Assembly: GCF_007997035.1 (NCBI RefSeq)
Contig: NZ_VOSS01000076.1
Coordinates: forward strand, 41,376-105,375
Length of the DNA stretch: 64,000 nucleotides
Direction of reading: 5' to 3'
From: Ralstonia sp. TCR112
Lineage (GTDB): Bacteria > Pseudomonadota > Gammaproteobacteria > Burkholderiales > Burkholderiaceae
Shown: piece after piece, positions 16,144 to 23,864 of the stretch
Position numbering within the stretch: the first letter of the stretch is position 1
How the letters are laid out: the number at the start of each line of letters is the position of its first letter
Program-made: the position numbers and the translations under genes
Notes under the pieces: model-generated
The model's input: only the letters and a program-made list of their open reading frames with translations
The model's database searches: none
Told to the model about the DNA's origin: nothing

Positions 16144-16983
16144 TCAGTGCGACATCAGCGCCGGTACGGTCATCGTCTTCAGCAGGGTGCGCGTCACGCC
16201 GCCCAGCACGAGTTCGCGCAGGCGGCTGTGCCCGTAGGCGCCCATCACGATCAGATCGGCATTGAAGTCGGCCGCCCGCGAGAGCAGCAGCTCGCCCACG
16301 GCGGTGTCGGAATCCGCGCAGTCGGCCTCTTCAACCGTCGTTTGAATGCCGCGCGCATTCAGCGCACGCGCCACCTGGCCCACGGTGGTTTCTTCGGCCC
16401 AGTGCTTTGGCTGCCTGCTGGTGATCTGCAGCACGTGCACGTTGGCACCCTTCATGATCGGCATGGCGTCGTGCACCGCACGGGCGGCTTCGCGGCCGCC
16501 GCTCCAGGCGACCAGTACACGCTTGGGCAATGCGGTGAAGTTGCCCGCATACGGCACAACCAGTACAGGGCGGCCCGACTCCAGGATCAGGGTTTCCACA
16601 AAGTCGCCGGCGATGAATTCATCCGGATCATCGTGGTTTCGTTGTCCGACCACGAGAAGATCGCTCTCTCGCGCCTCGCGCAGCACGAGCGCCACGGGGT
16701 CGCCCTCCACTGCGCGCCACTCCGTTTCCACCCCAAGGCTCTCCGTCGCCTGGCGAAAGCGCGCATGTACGGCGTCCCGAACGCTGTCGCGCCGGATACG
16801 GTCTTCTTCCAGATAGCGGGCTGCGTTCTCCATCATGTAGAACCAGCTGAGACTGGGCGCAAAGCTCGCATAGATGCCGACGAGTTTGGCGCCATGCGCC
16901 TGCGCGTACTGGGCTGCAAGGTTGAGACGGTGCATGGCGCGCTCGCTGCGGTCCAGATGCACCATCACACTGGCGTAACTCAT
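16144..16983 (-). CDS. Tandem-domain universal stress protein
   Basis: A 279-residue protein with two UspA domains. The first starts MSYASVMVHLDRSERAMHRL, and the second has VLVAWSGGREAARAVHDAMP and ends with LIVMGAYGHSRLRELVLGG, the G-x2-G-x9-G ATP loop typical of ATP-binding Usp proteins. In domain 1 the loop DLLVVGQRNHDDPDEF is altered, so only domain 2 seems competent for nucleotide. The ATG at 16983 is supported by AGGAT; the frame extending to 17382 is antisense-like read-through. It is the second gene in the operon, 40 nt after the single-domain Usp. Confidence 0.85.
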   Translation of the reverse strand: MSYASVMVHLDRSERAMHRLNLAAQYAQAHGAKLVGIYASFAPSLSWFYMMENAARYLEEDRIRRDSVRDAVHARFRQATESLGVETEWRAVEGDPVALVLREARESDLLVVGQRNHDDPDEFIAGDFVETLILESGRPVLVVPYAGNFTALPKRVLVAWSGGREAARAVHDAMPIMKGANVHVLQITSRQPKHWAEETTVGQVARALNARGIQTTVEEADCADSDTAVGELLLSRAADFNADLIVMGAYGHSRLRELVLGGVTRTLLKTMTVPALMSH

Positions 16984-17023
16984 GGTCAGATCCTGGTGTC
17001 GTGTCAGAGGGGGAACTACCCGG

Positions 17024-17524
17024 TCAGGCAATGACGGCATTGGCCAGCGGTTCGGTAGCTTCGCGCGCTGCTTCCGTGGGCACCGCGCGGACGAGCAGCA
17101 CCGGCAGCGTGCTGCGGCGTACAACGCTCTCAGCCACGCTGCCCAGGAACAAGCGCTGGAAGCCGCGACGCCCATGCGTGCCCAGCACCAGGGCCTGGGC
17201 GCCGACGTTCTGTGCCGCCTGTTCGATGGCGGTGCCGATGTCGAAGGTTCCGATGGGGTCGTCCACCACCACGCTGTGGACATGTACACCGGCCTTTTCG
17301 GCCTTGTCCCGCGCGTCGGCAACGATTTGCTTGCCTTGTTTGACCAGTGCCTCGGTAAAGGCGCCGACATCGATATAGCCAACGTCGTACATCAGATACG
17401 AGTTGTCGATCACGTGCGCGATGACCAGCTCAGAGCCGAGCTTTTTTGCCAGCTGGATGGCCTCGTCCAGCGCGCGCTCCGCCGTAGGACTGCCATCCAC
17501 GGCTACCAGAATCCTGTCGTACAT
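17024..17524 (-). CDS. Universal stress protein (UspA family), operon leader
   Basis: A 166-residue single UspA domain: MYDRILVAVDGSPTAERALDEA at the start and ALVLGTHGRRGFQRLFLGSVAE, carrying the G-x2-G-x9-G(S/T) ATP-binding loop, near the end. Usp proteins aid survival in starvation and anoxia. GGAGG is placed 7 nt before the ATG at 17524. This is the first gene of a six-gene minus-strand operon (Usp, tandem Usp, BON, flavodoxin, TraR/DksA, BON). Its upstream region has an Fnr-like box at 17606-17619. Confidence 0.88.
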   Translation of the reverse strand: MYDRILVAVDGSPTAERALDEAIQLAKKLGSELVIAHVIDNSYLMYDVGYIDVGAFTEALVKQGKQIVADARDKAEKAGVHVHSVVVDDPIGTFDIGTAIEQAAQNVGAQALVLGTHGRRGFQRLFLGSVAESVVRRSTLPVLLVRAVPTEAAREATEPLANAVIA

Positions 17525-17605
17525 GATGTGCCTCCATCTCGAATCCGTCGTCCGCCCCACACGGGGTTGCTGGATTCCATGTTGGACCACCATGCGGATC
17601 AGCCC

Positions 17606-17619
17606 TTGATTTACATCAG
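17606..17619 (-). promoter_or_regulatory. Fnr box for the minus-strand Usp/BON operon
   Basis: On the plus strand TTGAT-ttac-ATCAG (9 of 10 matches); on the minus strand CTGAT-GTAA-ATCAA. CAACAT at 17584-17579 lies 21 nt further on as the -10 for the minus-strand operon (3 of 6). The predicted start near 17572 leaves a 47-nt leader before the ATG at 17524. Confidence 0.5.
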
Positions 17620-17652
17620 CGTTTGGCTTGCCGGCGCCTCAGGCAATGCCAA

Positions 17653-17666
17653 TTGATCTGCCTCAA
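17653..17666. promoter_or_regulatory. Second Fnr-like box in the divergent Usp/CBS region
   Basis: TTGAT-ctgc-CTCAA matches 9 of 10 positions. On the plus strand TAGACT at 17688-17693 is a possible -10 at the same 21-nt spacing. It lies between the two sites assigned to each divergent transcript and could serve the plus-strand CBS gene from a further promoter or modulate both. Confidence 0.45.
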
Positions 17667-17744
17667 GGGCCTGCGCGCCGCGCTCGATAGACTCGTGCGC
17701 TATCCGCTGCCTCTCGGGTGCAGTTCTGGAAAGCTCACGGCACC

Positions 17745-17758
17745 TTGTGCGGGATCAA
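17745..17758 (+). promoter_or_regulatory. Fnr box with TATAGT -10 for the CBS gene
   Basis: TTGTG-cggg-ATCAA (8 of 10) followed after 21 nt by TATAGT at 17780-17785, a strong -10 hexamer. The centre is near -40.5 of a start at about 17792, 21 nt before the ATG at 17813. Best promoter candidate for the CBS/DUF2892 pair. Confidence 0.55.
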
Positions 17759-17812
17759 CTTCTGACACCGGCCCGTTCTTATAGTGAAAACGTACGCGCA
17801 TCGGAGTTCAGC

Positions 17813-18271
17813 ATGAGGGTCAACGAGATCTGTTCCCACCGCATCGTCCACGTCCAGGCGACGGCGACGCTGCAGCAAGCCGCCCGGCTGATGCGCGACG
17901 AAAGCGCCCGGGCGCTGCTTGTCACGGAACAAGCCGTTGGAGGTTCACGGGTGGTCGGCATCGTGACAGACCGCGACATGGTGGTGCACGGCATTGCCAG
18001 CCAAAGCGACTGCACCCACACCGCCGTCTCCGAAGTCATGACGCGCGGCCTCCTGACCATCCACGATGACGCCGTGATCAGTGAAGCCCTGCGCTCGATG
18101 CTGAGCCACGGCCTGCACCGTCTAGGCGTGGTCGATCGTCAGCAACGGCTGGTGGGCATGCTCAGCCTGGACGACACCATCCGCGCGATCGGCGGCGAAT
18201 GGACGTTGCTCGCCGGCATTCTCGGTCGCGACAACGCGACGCGCCCCGCCACCATGCGCCGTCCGACTTGA
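17813..18271 (+). CDS. CBS-domain pair protein
   Basis: A 152-residue protein made almost only of two CBS motifs: VNEICSHRIVHVQATATLQQA...VVGIVTDRDMV and VSEVMTRGLLTIHDDAVISEA...LVGMLSLDDTI. CBS pairs bind adenosine nucleotides and usually regulate an attached or partner protein; no partner domain is fused here, as in stand-alone CBS stress proteins. CGGAG precedes the ATG at 17813. The Fnr-type site at 17745-17785 lies directly upstream. The DUF2892 gene follows after 40 nt and is probably co-transcribed. Confidence 0.85.
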   Translation: MRVNEICSHRIVHVQATATLQQAARLMRDESARALLVTEQAVGGSRVVGIVTDRDMVVHGIASQSDCTHTAVSEVMTRGLLTIHDDAVISEALRSMLSHGLHRLGVVDRQQRLVGMLSLDDTIRAIGGEWTLLAGILGRDNATRPATMRRPT

Positions 18272-18311
18272 TTCTCTAAGGCTTCACTCACTGTTATCCA
18301 GGAGCACTGCC

Positions 18312-18494
18312 ATGTTCACCAATGTTGGAACCGCGGACCGCGCCGTCCGCATCTTGATCGGCGTCGCCATGATCCTGCTGGCGTTCTTTGGCAAGGTGCC
18401 CGCGTGGGTCGGCTGGGTGGGTCTGATCCCCCTGGTGACCGGCCTCGTCCGCATGTGCCCGCTCTACTGGGTGCTGGGCATCGGACGAGATTGA
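18312..18494 (+). CDS. DUF2892 (YgaP-like) small membrane protein
   Basis: A 60-residue inner-membrane protein: MFTNVGTADRAVRILIGVAM, then two hydrophobic helices (about 13-27 and 31-46), and the conserved CPLYWVLGI end. This is the DUF2892/YgaP transmembrane module without a rhodanese domain. The family's role is unclear, and the retained Cys of CPLY may be redox active. AGGAG precedes the ATG. Its TGA directly abuts the stop of the convergent MgtC/DUF4010 gene. Confidence 0.82.
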   Translation: MFTNVGTADRAVRILIGVAMILLAFFGKVPAWVGWVGLIPLVTGLVRMCPLYWVLGIGRD

Positions 18495-19721
18495 TCAGGC
18501 AACCAACCAGAACACCGCCCAGCTGGCCAGCAGCATGGTCAGCAGACCGGCGGTGACCTTGCCGGCAAATGCCCGGCCTCCGCTGACGGCCACGACAACC
18601 TTCGAGAAAGTGTTGGCCGTCAGCGCAAGCATCACGAGCGCGCCCGCCGTCGATATTTGCAGCGTGTGGCTTGCCGCCTGCGTTGCGATGGAAGCGGTGG
18701 CGGCATGGACATCGGCAAACGCACCGAAGACCGTGACGGCCACGACCGCTGCCGTCCCGAACCACATGCGCGCGGCGGCTGCGGCAAGCAGCAACGCCGC
18801 CGTCCACAGCGCAAAACCGATCGCGATGCGCCAGTTGATGGCGGACGCTGCGTCCTCCGGCGCCGCCTGAAGCGGCTCGCTGCCGCGCCATATCCATAGG
18901 GCGGACCATGCCACGGTCACCACCATGGCCACCGCCAGCGGGGCTGCCAGCAGGCGCAACAAGTCGATGCTGATGGCGGCAATCAGCAACAGCATCTGCA
19001 CCAGCGTGGCAACGTTGGAGAGCAGTGCAGCGGCAACCGCGCCGTCAACGGGGCGATGGTCTTTCCGCGCCCGTGCCGCCATCGTCGTGATCGTTGCCAC
19101 ACTCGAGGCAAACCCGCTGAACAAGCCGGCCAGCGGCAGACCGAGGCGCTCTCCAAACCCTCGCGCCGCAAAGTGGCCCATGTTGCCGGTCAGCATGACA
19201 AGCAGCACAACGAGCCACAGCGTATGCGGGTTCCAGGCGTTCAGCGGCCCGAGGTTCCGGTCTGGAACAGCGGGCCAGATCAGCAATGCCGCCACGGCAA
19301 GGATCAGCAGATCGGCCAGTTCACGCTGGGTGATGACCGTGCGGGCAAACCGATGCAAACCGGCTTTGGCATAGAGCAGAACAAGAAGGACCGTGCCCAG
19401 GCCGGCCGTCATTTCCGGCTCGGTCACGGCATAGGCGCCCAGCAGCGTGGTCGCCACAAGCGCGAGCTCCGTCGTCACACCAGGGTCAACATTGGCCGAA
19501 TGGTGATACCCCATCGCCGCCAACACCGCGACGGCCAGCAACACCGTGGGCACGGCAAACGGTATCGGCAGGCTTGCCGCAATGGCGCCTGCGAGCGCCC
19601 CGATCGCAAACGTTCGCATGCCCGCCGGCAACTCGGCGCTGCCGGCATGACTACGCTCGCGCTCAAGGCCGATCGCCAGGCCCACGCCCAGGGCAACCGA
19701 GAAAGACAGCAGTGAAGACAT
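18495..19721 (-). CDS. MgtC/SapB-DUF4010 family membrane protein
   Basis: A 408-residue, very hydrophobic protein with roughly twelve membrane helices. The N-terminus (LGVGLAIGLERERS, then GMRTFAIGALAGA) is the MgtC/SapB motif region; the rest matches DUF4010 transporters-like proteins, including NAWNPHTLWLVVLLV and GFASSVATITTMAARAR. Function is unknown. MgtC proteins affect Mg2+ and membrane potential homeostasis, and an MgtA pump lies 8 kb away, but a link is only inferred. No Fnr box of good quality precedes it. Confidence 0.78.
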   Translation of the reverse strand: MSSLLSFSVALGVGLAIGLERERSHAGSAELPAGMRTFAIGALAGAIAASLPIPFAVPTVLLAVAVLAAMGYHHSANVDPGVTTELALVATTLLGAYAVTEPEMTAGLGTVLLVLLYAKAGLHRFARTVITQRELADLLILAVAALLIWPAVPDRNLGPLNAWNPHTLWLVVLLVMLTGNMGHFAARGFGERLGLPLAGLFSGFASSVATITTMAARARKDHRPVDGAVAAALLSNVATLVQMLLLIAAISIDLLRLLAAPLAVAMVVTVAWSALWIWRGSEPLQAAPEDAASAINWRIAIGFALWTAALLLAAAAARMWFGTAAVVAVTVFGAFADVHAATASIATQAASHTLQISTAGALVMLALTANTFSKVVVAVSGGRAFAGKVTAGLLTMLLASWAVFWLVA

Positions 19722-19875
19722 TCAGTGAAGTCGGATAGTCGTTGCAATGCACCCATTCAGTATTGCGCGCGGCAACGCTTTCCGATTGATCTGGCGCAGT
19801 CGATGGTCGACTGTCGGGCAGCCGTTCCGTGGTGCTGACCGATACTGTTCAGGCACGCCATTCTCGGAGACAGCG

Positions 19876-20886
19876 ATGTCTGAATCGATGCAGGCCATGG
19901 TGATGGAAGGCGCGGGAAAGCCGTTGAGCTGGCGTGAAGTGCCGCTGCCCGCCCCTGGCCCGGGAGAAGTCCGGATCGCCGTCTCGGTATGTGGTGTCTG
20001 CCGTACCGATCTGCATATCGTGGACGGCGAACTGACCGCCCCGAAACCATCGCTCATTCCCGGTCACGAGATCGTGGGCGTCGTCGAGTCATGCGGCGAA
20101 GGCGTGACAACACCCGCTCCAGGCGAGCGCGTCGGCGTGCCGTGGCTCGGCTGGACATGCGGCGTCTGCCCGTACTGCCTGCACGGCCGCGAAAACCTGT
20201 GCGACCACCCTGCCTTCACCGGCTATACGCGCGACGGCGGGTATGCCCAATACGTCGTCTGCGACGCGCGATACTGCCTGCCGATTCCAGCGCGGTACGA
20301 CGATGCCCACGCCGCGCCGCTGCTCTGTGCCGGGCTGATCGGCTACCGCACGCTGCGCATGGCCGGCGATGCGCGCCGGATCGGCATCTACGGCTTTGGC
20401 GCGGCGGCCCACCTCATCACGCAGATTGCCGTGGCAGAGCAGCGCGAAGTCTTCGCCTTCACCCGCGCCGGCGACACAGCAGCCCAGCAACTTGCGCTCG
20501 ACACCGGCGCCAGCTGGGCAGGCGCAGGCGACGCGCCCGCCCCAGAACCGCTTGACGCCGCGCTGATCTTCGCGCCCATCGGCGCGCTCGTGCCGCAGGC
20601 GCTGAAAGCCGTGGTCAAGGGCGGCCCGGTGGTCTGCGGCGGCATCCACATGAGCGACATCCCCACGTTTCCGTACCGGCTGCTTTGGGAAGAACGCAAG
20701 CTCGTGTCGGTGGCAAACCTGACGCGCGCCGATGGAATCGCCCTCATGCGCACCGCCGCAGAGGTGCCCTTGCGCGTTCACGTCACGCCCTATCCGCTGC
20801 AAGACGCCAACACCGCCTTGGAAGACCTCCGCGCGGGGCGCGTGGCGGGCGCTGCCGTCCTGCAGGTGGCGTCGAAAGACCTTTGA
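19876..20886 (+). CDS. Zinc-dependent alcohol dehydrogenase
   Basis: A 336-residue MDR enzyme. Catalytic zinc ligands are in CGVCRTDLHIVDGE and PGHEIVGVVE; structural zinc cysteines in CGVCPYCLHGRENLCDHPAF; NAD(P) loop IGIYGFGAAAH. Similar proteins (AdhA/AdhP-like, zinc-binding alcohol dehydrogenase family) oxidise or reduce short alcohols and aldehydes. The start at 19876 is set by GGAGA 7 nt upstream, though the frame opens at 19747. It differs clearly from the 2890-3927 enzyme. It is followed after 80 nt by a Usp gene. Confidence 0.87.
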   Translation: MSESMQAMVMEGAGKPLSWREVPLPAPGPGEVRIAVSVCGVCRTDLHIVDGELTAPKPSLIPGHEIVGVVESCGEGVTTPAPGERVGVPWLGWTCGVCPYCLHGRENLCDHPAFTGYTRDGGYAQYVVCDARYCLPIPARYDDAHAAPLLCAGLIGYRTLRMAGDARRIGIYGFGAAAHLITQIAVAEQREVFAFTRAGDTAAQQLALDTGASWAGAGDAPAPEPLDAALIFAPIGALVPQALKAVVKGGPVVCGGIHMSDIPTFPYRLLWEERKLVSVANLTRADGIALMRTAAEVPLRVHVTPYPLQDANTALEDLRAGRVAGAAVLQVASKDL

Positions 20887-20966
20887 CGCGCATCAACAAC
20901 CCCGCCGCCACGCTGTCTACGCTGATTACACGCGGTGCCGTACTGCGCAACGCCTTGGAGACCACC

Positions 20967-21422
20967 ATGTACCAGCGAATCCTGCTCGCCGTCGACGGCA
21001 GCCACGCGTCGTATCTCGCGCTGCACCAGGCCATTGTGGTCAGCAAGGCAACGGGCGCCGAAGTCGAAGCCCTCTTCGTTGCCGACAGCAGCGACATCAC
21101 CTTCGACATGGTCGGCGCGGACTCGATTGCCTACGCCAACCAGGTCGTCAATTACGGCCGGGACACGCTCGCCGAGGTTTCGAAAAAGCTCGACGCTGCA
21201 GGCGTCAAGCATTCGACCAAGTTGCTCGAAAAATCCATTGCGCCGGGGCAGATCTCGGCAACGATCGTCGCAGAAGCCAACGAGACCGCCGCCGACCTGA
21301 TCGTGCTCGGGACACATGGCCGACGCGGGCTCAAGCATCTGGTGCTCGGCAGCGTGGCCGAAGGCGTGGTGCGCAAGACCAACAAGCCGGTGTTGATGGT
21401 GCGTAGCGAGGTCGAGGAGTAA
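20967..21422 (+). CDS. Universal stress protein (UspA family)
   Basis: 151 residues, a single UspA domain: MYQRILLAVDGSHASYLALHQA at the start and LIVLGTHGRRGLKHLVLGSVAE with an intact ATP-binding loop. Strongly similar to the protein at 17024-17524. GGAG lies 8 nt before the ATG at 20967. It lies behind the second alcohol dehydrogenase on the same strand. No Fnr box is visible in the 80-nt gap, so it may depend on the ADH promoter. Confidence 0.87.
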   Translation: MYQRILLAVDGSHASYLALHQAIVVSKATGAEVEALFVADSSDITFDMVGADSIAYANQVVNYGRDTLAEVSKKLDAAGVKHSTKLLEKSIAPGQISATIVAEANETAADLIVLGTHGRRGLKHLVLGSVAEGVVRKTNKPVLMVRSEVEE

Positions 21423-21741
21423 GGCCACAACCTTCCCCGATCGTCTGACGCCGCCCGTCCGAGCTCATCGGCGGGCGGCAAAGTCTTGCTCGAAGCGCTT
21501 GCGCACCTGAGTGCACTCGGCCCTGCCTTCCGGATTCAAACCGACGCCACCTCCTTCTGCGTCAATTTGACCAAGGCGCGTTTGTTACTTTCGGTTCCAA
21601 AACGCAGCCAAACCCTCATCCCAGTGGTCGATGCATCGGCTCGGGGCCATTGCCCGCGAGCCTGCCCACCAATACGGCGGCCTGCGACAGGCGTACGGAG
21701 CGCATCGCTCCAGATTCCTGCCCGCCCAGATTCACTCGACC
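21423..21741 (+). other. Non-coding gap with a hairpin, between usp and mscS
   Basis: About 320 bp without a credible gene. GCCGCCCG (21451-21458) pairs with CGGGCGGC (21473-21480) around a 14-nt loop, a possible terminator for the Usp transcript, though no T run follows. I see no Fnr box or clear promoter in the remainder. Confidence 0.4.
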
Positions 21742-22648
21742 ATGGAAGACTTTCTCTCGCACCTTCATCCCGAACGCCTGAACTTCATCTGGGACGCCTT
21801 CAGCCGCCTGGCCGTCAGCCTGTGCGCGGCGATGCTCATCCTGTTTCTCGGCTGGTGGATCTCCAAACGCATCGGCCGGTGGCTCAACCGGCTGGCCAGC
21901 GGCCAGACCCGCGTCGACGCCACGCTCAGGCCCATCCTGTGCGACATCGCCGTCTGGGGCATCCGGATTCTCGCCATTGTCGGGGCGCTGTCCCGGCTGG
22001 GCATTGAAACGGCCAGCATCATTGCCGTACTCGGCGCGGCGGGCCTTGCCATCGGGCTGGCGCTGCAGGGCACGCTGCAGAACATTGCGGCGGGCATCAT
22101 GCTGCTCGCGCTACGGCCCTTTCGGGTGGGCGACTACATCGATGGCGGCGGCGGTGAAGTTGCCGGCACGGTGGAAGAAGTCAGCCTGTTCATGACGCGC
22201 CTGACCAAGCCCGACGGCATCTGCGAATACGTGCCGAACAGCGCGCTGTGGAGTCACTCCGTGCGCAACTACACGCGCAACCCGACCCGCCGGCTGGATC
22301 TGGAGATCCGAGGTCTCGCTCCAAGACGATATTCCGCGTGCGCTTGAGGCACTCCAAACGCTGGCCGCCAATGAACCGCAGGTGCTGGCCGACCCGGCGC
22401 CGCTGGCCATGGTGATGCGTTTTGACGACAGTATTGCCGTGTTGAATCTGCGCGTCTGGGCACGGACGGAGCACTTCTGGGACATGCGTTGGACGCTCGC
22501 CCAGAAAGTCCGCGCCACCCTCGCAGAGGCCCGCTGCGCCGTCCCCATGCGGATTCGCGAACTTCATATTGTGCGAGACGACACCAAGAAAATGGACGAT
22601 GGACCGAGCCGTCAAGACCGAAAAAGCACCCATCCCATGGCCGGATGA
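21742..22648 (+). pseudogene. Small-conductance mechanosensitive channel (MscS family), frameshifted
   Basis: The frame from ATG 21742 gives three membrane helices and the pore-lining MscS motif LGAAGLAIGLALQGTLQNIAAG, then the beta domain RPFRVGDYIDG. After LDLEI the frame runs into an early stop at 22347. The +1 frame from about 22310 continues the family sequence (VSLQDDIPRALEALQTLA, then MRFDDSIAVLNLRVWA) to the stop at 22648. One extra C at 22308-22309 explains the break; without it the protein has 301 residues, normal for short MscS channels. As written, the pore is intact but the C-terminal vestibule is lost. A sequencing error is possible. Confidence 0.78.
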
Positions 22649-22727
22649 GGGTCGGGATTTTCTTGTGCATTCGCAAACGCATTGCATAGACTCACCTTTC
22701 AAGGCATCCCTTACAGGCAAACGCATC

Positions 22728-23621
22728 ATGTGTCGCTGGCTGGCGTATTCTGGCAATCCCATTCAGATGGAGACAGTGCTGTTCCGGCCGCGGCACTCGT
22801 TGATCGACCAAAGTCTGCGCTCCCGCCTCGGCGGCGAGACGACCACCAACGGCGACGGTTTCGGCATCGGCTGGTACGGCCGCTACTCTGAAGTGCCCTT
22901 CCGATACCGCTGCCTGCACCCCGCGTGGAACGACACCAACCTGCGTGAAGCCGCCCGCGCCATCCGCTCGTCGATGTTCATCGCCCACGTGCGAGCGGCC
23001 ACCGACACCCCGGCACAAGAGACCAATTGCCATCCGTTCCGCTACGGCCGGTGGCTTTTTGCGCACAACGGGCTGATCCGCGAATATCCGATGCTGCGCC
23101 GGGCGCTGATGATGGAAGTGGCGCCGGAGCTGTTCCGGTGGATCGAGGGGTCGACCGACTCCGAAGTCATGTTTTTCCTGGCGCTGTCGTTCGGGCTCGA
23201 CCGCGACCCGCGCGGCGCCCTGGAACAGATGGTCGGGCTGATTGAAGACATCGGCCGTCGCCACGGCGTCGAATACCCACTGAACATGACGGTCTGCGCA
23301 ACGGACGGCGTCCAGATCGTGGCAGCGCGCTATTCCAGCGAGGGGGAATCGCGCTCGCTCTTCCACAGCACGTCTTTCAAGCATCTGCACCAGCTCTATC
23401 CTGACAGCGCTGCGATTGAAGACGCCGGGGACGGCGCGTTTCTTGTGCTGTCCGAACCGCTTGTCGACCTGCCCGGCGCTTGGGCCGAGATCCCCGAAGA
23501 GACCGTCGTCATCGTCAAGGGTGGCGTGGTCGAGCACCACCGTTTTGTGCCGCGCAAGCCCGGCCCCACGGGCTTCGACCTGCCAGCCAATCAGGCTTCC
23601 TACGGGCGCGAGGTAGGCTGA
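22728..23621 (+). CDS. Class II glutamine amidotransferase (EgtC/GAT-like)
   Basis: A 297-residue Ntn hydrolase. MCRWLAYSG gives the N-terminal nucleophile Cys2; the family's GDGFGIGWY and FIAHVRAAT and CHPFRYGRWLFAHNG blocks follow. Such enzymes release ammonia from glutamine or hydrolyse gamma-glutamyl amides (YafJ/EgtC type). The start is fixed by the need for Cys at position 2; the frame opens upstream at 22569 but that part overlaps the mscS tail and has no family match. No synthase partner is adjacent, so the acceptor is unknown. Confidence 0.86.
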   Translation: MCRWLAYSGNPIQMETVLFRPRHSLIDQSLRSRLGGETTTNGDGFGIGWYGRYSEVPFRYRCLHPAWNDTNLREAARAIRSSMFIAHVRAATDTPAQETNCHPFRYGRWLFAHNGLIREYPMLRRALMMEVAPELFRWIEGSTDSEVMFFLALSFGLDRDPRGALEQMVGLIEDIGRRHGVEYPLNMTVCATDGVQIVAARYSSEGESRSLFHSTSFKHLHQLYPDSAAIEDAGDGAFLVLSEPLVDLPGAWAEIPEETVVIVKGGVVEHHRFVPRKPGPTGFDLPANQASYGREVG

Positions 23622-23681
23622 CCGCCCAGCCGCGGGGATGATACAAGCGTCACCCCACTCTTTTTCCTGCTCCGCTGAAAC

Positions 23682-23705
23682 CTCCTGACAAAACGCTGTC
23701 AGGAG
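23682..23705. other. Perfect inverted repeat between glutamine amidotransferase and uvrA genes
   Basis: CTCCTGACA (23682-23690), a 6-nt loop, then TGTCAGGAG (23697-23705), a perfect 9-bp stem. No T run follows, so it is either a weak terminator of the amidotransferase transcript or an operator for uvrA. It shares CCTGACA/TGTCAGG with the repeat at 12686-12703. Confidence 0.45.
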
Positions 23706-23864
23706 CCCTGCGTTACGCTCGCGCCCGCGACTCGTTTCGTAGACGAACCGGATCTTGATAATCCGCTACAGTTTACGGCTCGAATTCTGATTGCCGGCGC
23801 AGCTGCCATAGGTTCACCCGCGCCGGCATTCCCCCTTACCTCCAAGCTCCAAGGAACGCCCTCC

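Noticed and set aside
19786..19799. Possible Fnr box upstream of the second alcohol dehydrogenase
   Set aside because: TTGAT-ctgg-CGCAG has a poor second half, and the position 21 nt downstream (GCCGTT) is not a -10.
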